Shown here: piece by piece, positions 61,140-64,000 of the stretch
Layout: each line of letters opens with the position of its first letter
Position numbering within the stretch: position 1 is the first letter of the stretch
NCBI RefSeq assembly: GCF_900100345.1
Contig: NZ_FMTT01000012.1
Location: 1-64,000 of the forward strand
Reading direction: 5' to 3'
Length of the DNA: 64,000 nucleotides
Source of the DNA: Paenibacillus tianmuensis
Lineage (GTDB): Bacteria; Bacillota; Bacilli; Paenibacillales; NBRC-103111
Program-made: the position numbers and the translations under genes
Notes under the pieces: generated by a model
What the model was told of the DNA's origin: nothing
Database searches by the model: none
Seen by the model: only the letters and a program-made list of their open reading frames with translations

Positions 61140-64000
61140 ATGAAAAAAAGTTTGTATCTGCTGGGTTTATTTATGCTCTTGTTCCTTCTCCCACCAAAAT
61201 TGATTCTGGCCGACGGAACGATCTCCATCGATGTCAACACCGAGATTAAAGGCGCTGACCTCGATGAAGTGTCCATCTCGGCTTCCGTTCAATCCGACTA
61301 TGAAATTAAAGAAGTTCGGGCCGTCTTGCAGGACCGGCAAGTGACGCTGACGAAGGCTAAGGCCTATTCCCCTTGGACCGGTAAGCTCAGCTTGCAGGGA
61401 TTGTCTAAAGGTACTTATACCTTAACGGTGACCGCCGCCGATTATGGAAATCAGACCAGGCAGAAAGAAACGACCATCAAATTTCTGGGGCGTTCAACGA
61501 TCACTGTTACGGAACCTGGCGGCTTTTCGGTGATTCGTGACGGGAGAGTGAGGGTGCAGGCAAAAGCTGTTGACGGGCTGGGAAAACCGCTGTCGCTCAG
61601 CCTAGGTTATACGATAAACGGAAGGTATAATTCCGGATATATGCTTGAATGGTTTGATGCCAAAGAATACGAAGGCAAATCAATCCGTTTTCACTTTACA
61701 AGCGAAGATAGCAACGGGCACAGGGAAAGCGTGGATAAAGATGTCTTTATCGAACGAGGCCTCCGTTTAAAGGAAACTCGGTCTGTAGACGGAAAAATTT
61801 TGGACCAAGACGGGAACCGGATCTTATATAAAGGGCAAGATGGCATGCTGCGCATCCGGAATCTGACGGACGGTCAAGAGGTCACGATTCCTTACAAATC
61901 GACCATCGACCCGGCCATTGATACGATTCGCGAGAAACTCACCCCTACGGGAGCTATTTTTGAAGGCTTTTCACATTATTTTGTACGCGACCCCCGGTAT
62001 AAGGTGTGGAAATGGGACGGCTCCGGCTTGGAATGCCTGACTCCAGGCAACGATGAGTATGCCATGTGGAAAATTATCGACGTTAAAGGAGATTATGGAT
62101 TGTACCACTCTCCTCAAGGCGCTTCGATCGTCAACTTCACAAGCGGGAGCGTTAAGGTCATTCCTGCCAGCGTCAATGCCGGAGTATTAACTTCCGATGG
62201 AGGCGTCCTGTTCGTCGCCGACGGCGATGGCCTATTCCGTTACAATCCGGACGGAACGGTTACAACCTTGGTGCAAAGTGATAAAGCTTTTAGCGGAATA
62301 GCCGCATCCGGAAACTATGTGCTTTTTAACGATTACAGCAAAATATATATGTATGATGGAGTGCAAATGTCCGTGATCAAAGAAGCGGACGGTTTCAACG
62401 TAGAAGCTGGTTCCGGATATCAAATCAACGGAGGATGGATCGCCTATATCAAGAAAAATGCCAGCGGCAGTCCCCAGCTCTTCCTGCGTTCGCCTCAAGG
62501 GTTGGAAAAGCAGTTGACTTACTTCAGCTCTGCCCCGAAACTTCAATATTTGCATGACGACGGTTCAGTAGCCTTTTCCCTCGGTGGAAAAACGTACATT
62601 TGCCCCGTTAATGAAGAGCCCACCCAAGTGAGCTCCGACTTGGGGAGGACGGCCTACGATACGCGGTTGGGCGGCTGGTACAAATTGCTCGGCAACGGGA
62701 TTTACCAAATATACACGGGGCCGCAAGAAGCGGATGTCACCCCTCCGGAATGGCCGGCGGGCAGTTCACTTACCGTAACGGATCTGACCTACCGGTCTGC
62801 CGTTCTGAATTGGCCTCAAGCTTCGGATGACAAGGGGGTCACAGCCTACCTTATCTATAAACAGGGAAGACTGGACCAAGTCATCAAGGCACCGGCCCTC
62901 CAAACGAAGTTAGAAGATCTTATTAATTTGGGTGGTGCCGAGTACAAATTTGAAGTTATTGCCGAAGATGCGGCAGGGAATCGCAGCCAAGCGCTTCATA
63001 CCGTCATTATCCCGCCGGTTTACGATTATCGCCCGCCTACGTGGGATAACGGCAACACGCTTACCGTTACGGATGTGACTTATGACAGCGCCAAGCTCAG
63101 CTGGCCGCCGGCCGTTGACAACATCAAGGTTCTAAGGTACGCACTCTATCTCGACGGCAAAAGAGTCGGCGAGGTACAGGGAGATACAACGAAGTACGAC
63201 ATCACTGGACTCACTCCGGGCAAAACGTATCAAGTCACCGTAATAGCGGAAGACGAATACAACCAAAGCTCCAATAACCCGACGGCAACCATTACCACTC
63301 CGTCCAAGCCGCCCAAGGGAGATAACTCTCCCCCGGTATGGCCAAATGGGGATGTTCTGACGGTAACGGATATTACCTATAACAGCATAAGCCTGCAGTG
63401 GAAGCCGGCCCAAGACAATGTCGGGGTGGCATCCTACGAAATCTACCGAGACAACCTTCTGAGCGGGACCGTTGTAGGATCTGTTTACCGTTACACGGCT
63501 GGCGGACTGGCTCCGGGCCAAACCTATGTATTCTCCGTAATCGCCAAGGATGCGGCAGGCAACGTTAGCTTGAACAATCCCGTCGTTAGCGTGACAACCA
63601 CCGTGTACGGAGGGCCGCGTCCATCGGTCGGCACGTTGTCGCTTCAAGCCAAGCCCGGTGCTTTGGATGTCGGATCGGTGCTGGAACTCAACTTGAAAGC
63701 CGATTCGGTCCAAGACCTGTATGCCTTTCTGGCCAAGATGAAATATGATCCTGACCGCTTCAGACTCGGCCAAGTTTTACTGCATACCGATTTCGGGGTC
63801 GAGAATCAAAGCGCTGTTCTTTCCAAAAATACCGGTACCGCCGGCGAGGTGAAGCTGGCAGGCTCACTGATCGGCCGCGTTCCCGGCAAAACAGGCAATC
63901 TGCACCTGATTACCTTGAAATTCGTGGTACAAAAAGCGGGCAAAAGCGATTTCACGTTGCTGCCGGGCAGCTCGTTATCGGATAGCCAAGGACAGACTCG
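61140..64000 (+). CDS. Partial large secreted protein with FN3 repeats and cohesin domain
   Basis: The open frame from ATG 61140 (AGAAAGGAG upstream) runs off the right edge; 953 codons are visible. It has a signal peptide (MKKSLYLLGLFMLLFLLPP...ILA). Beta-rich domains follow to about 210, then a beta-propeller-like region (210-525) with repeated short blades. Three fibronectin III domains start near residues 533, 632 and 730, each opening with PP.W..G..LTVTD.TY. A cohesin-type domain begins near 832 (LDVGSVLELNLKADSVQDLY, FLAKMKYDPDRF). It is probably a cell-surface or matrix scaffold, and its promoter operator links it to the EPS regulon. Confidence 0.82.
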   Translation, partial: MKKSLYLLGLFMLLFLLPPKLILADGTISIDVNTEIKGADLDEVSISASVQSDYEIKEVRAVLQDRQVTLTKAKAYSPWTGKLSLQGLSKGTYTLTVTAADYGNQTRQKETTIKFLGRSTITVTEPGGFSVIRDGRVRVQAKAVDGLGKPLSLSLGYTINGRYNSGYMLEWFDAKEYEGKSIRFHFTSEDSNGHRESVDKDVFIERGLRLKETRSVDGKILDQDGNRILYKGQDGMLRIRNLTDGQEVTIPYKSTIDPAIDTIREKLTPTGAIFEGFSHYFVRDPRYKVWKWDGSGLECLTPGNDEYAMWKIIDVKGDYGLYHSPQGASIVNFTSGSVKVIPASVNAGVLTSDGGVLFVADGDGLFRYNPDGTVTTLVQSDKAFSGIAASGNYVLFNDYSKIYMYDGVQMSVIKEADGFNVEAGSGYQINGGWIAYIKKNASGSPQLFLRSPQGLEKQLTYFSSAPKLQYLHDDGSVAFSLGGKTYICPVNEEPTQVSSDLGRTAYDTRLGGWYKLLGNGIYQIYTGPQEADVTPPEWPAGSSLTVTDLTYRSAVLNWPQASDDKGVTAYLIYKQGRLDQVIKAPALQTKLEDLINLGGAEYKFEVIAEDAAGNRSQALHTVIIPPVYDYRPPTWDNGNTLTVTDVTYDSAKLSWPPAVDNIKVLRYALYLDGKRVGEVQGDTTKYDITGLTPGKTYQVTVIAEDEYNQSSNNPTATITTPSKPPKGDNSPPVWPNGDVLTVTDITYNSISLQWKPAQDNVGVASYEIYRDNLLSGTVVGSVYRYTAGGLAPGQTYVFSVIAKDAAGNVSLNNPVVSVTTTVYGGPRPSVGTLSLQAKPGALDVGSVLELNLKADSVQDLYAFLAKMKYDPDRFRLGQVLLHTDFGVENQSAVLSKNTGTAGEVKLAGSLIGRVPGKTGNLHLITLKFVVQKAGKSDFTLLPGSSLSDSQGQT

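Overview
The window reads as chromosomal DNA of a Gram-positive, endospore-former-like bacterium of the Paenibacillaceae (Paenibacillus or a close relative). The evidence is the family mix: an AbrB-type regulator, a SinR-like regulator, a YesM/YesN two-component pair beside a carbohydrate ABC transporter, Bacillales-type exopolysaccharide (EPS) genes, strong AGGAGG-type ribosome sites and frequent TTG/GTG starts. No rRNA, tRNA or CRISPR array was found. Assignments come from reading translated sequence and motifs; no database search was run.

Layout. 1-3.4 kb: the start of a cadherin-like surface protein, a DUF2161 nuclease-fold protein, a secreted polysaccharide deacetylase and a thioredoxin-reductase-like flavoprotein. 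3.5-6.2 kb: a decayed, AT-rich patch with an AraC regulator broken at both ends, a GT39-type glycosyltransferase, a GT2 gene cut to 33 codons, two direct repeats flanking this pair, and an internally deleted IS256-family element. 6.2-11.8 kb: a VanS/VanR-like pair without resistance genes, an MFS transporter, an ArsR regulator divergent from a flavin-reductase-fold protein. 11.9-19.2 kb: sugar ABC transporter genes divergent from yesM-yesN and a frameshifted phosphodiester glycosidase. 19.2-25.4 kb: small unlisted proteins, a large RNA-like hairpin, an alpha/beta-hydrolase fused to a SARP-type regulator, AbrB-like, trmL, an orphan response regulator, serC and thpR.

25.5-61 kb is an EPS locus. 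Its left border carries a SinR-like gene and two tandem Xre genes, and its right border a third Xre gene. Between them on the minus strand lie two consecutive biosynthesis modules, each with a Wzz-like protein, GalU, Wzx, Wzy and glycosyltransferases. The upstream module adds a tyrosine kinase, gmd and fcl. The downstream one adds the only priming sugar transferase, ugd and manC. The precursors made are UDP-glucose, UDP-glucuronate, GDP-mannose and GDP-fucose. Downstream come three beta-helix proteins, a GDSL esterase and a Kelch protein that look like polymer-processing functions. 61-64 kb is the start of a large secreted protein with fibronectin III repeats and a cohesin domain.

The most striking signal is a palindrome, GATAC-N5-GTATC, that recurs at ten non-coding places. 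At three EPS promoters it sits exactly in the -35/-10 spacer, and it also overlaps the promoters of all three short Xre genes. This suggests a dedicated Xre-controlled EPS regulon. A second is a structured RNA between wzz and galU of the downstream module, where the B. subtilis eps operon carries its EAR antitermination element; here it is followed by a perfect 15-bp hairpin.
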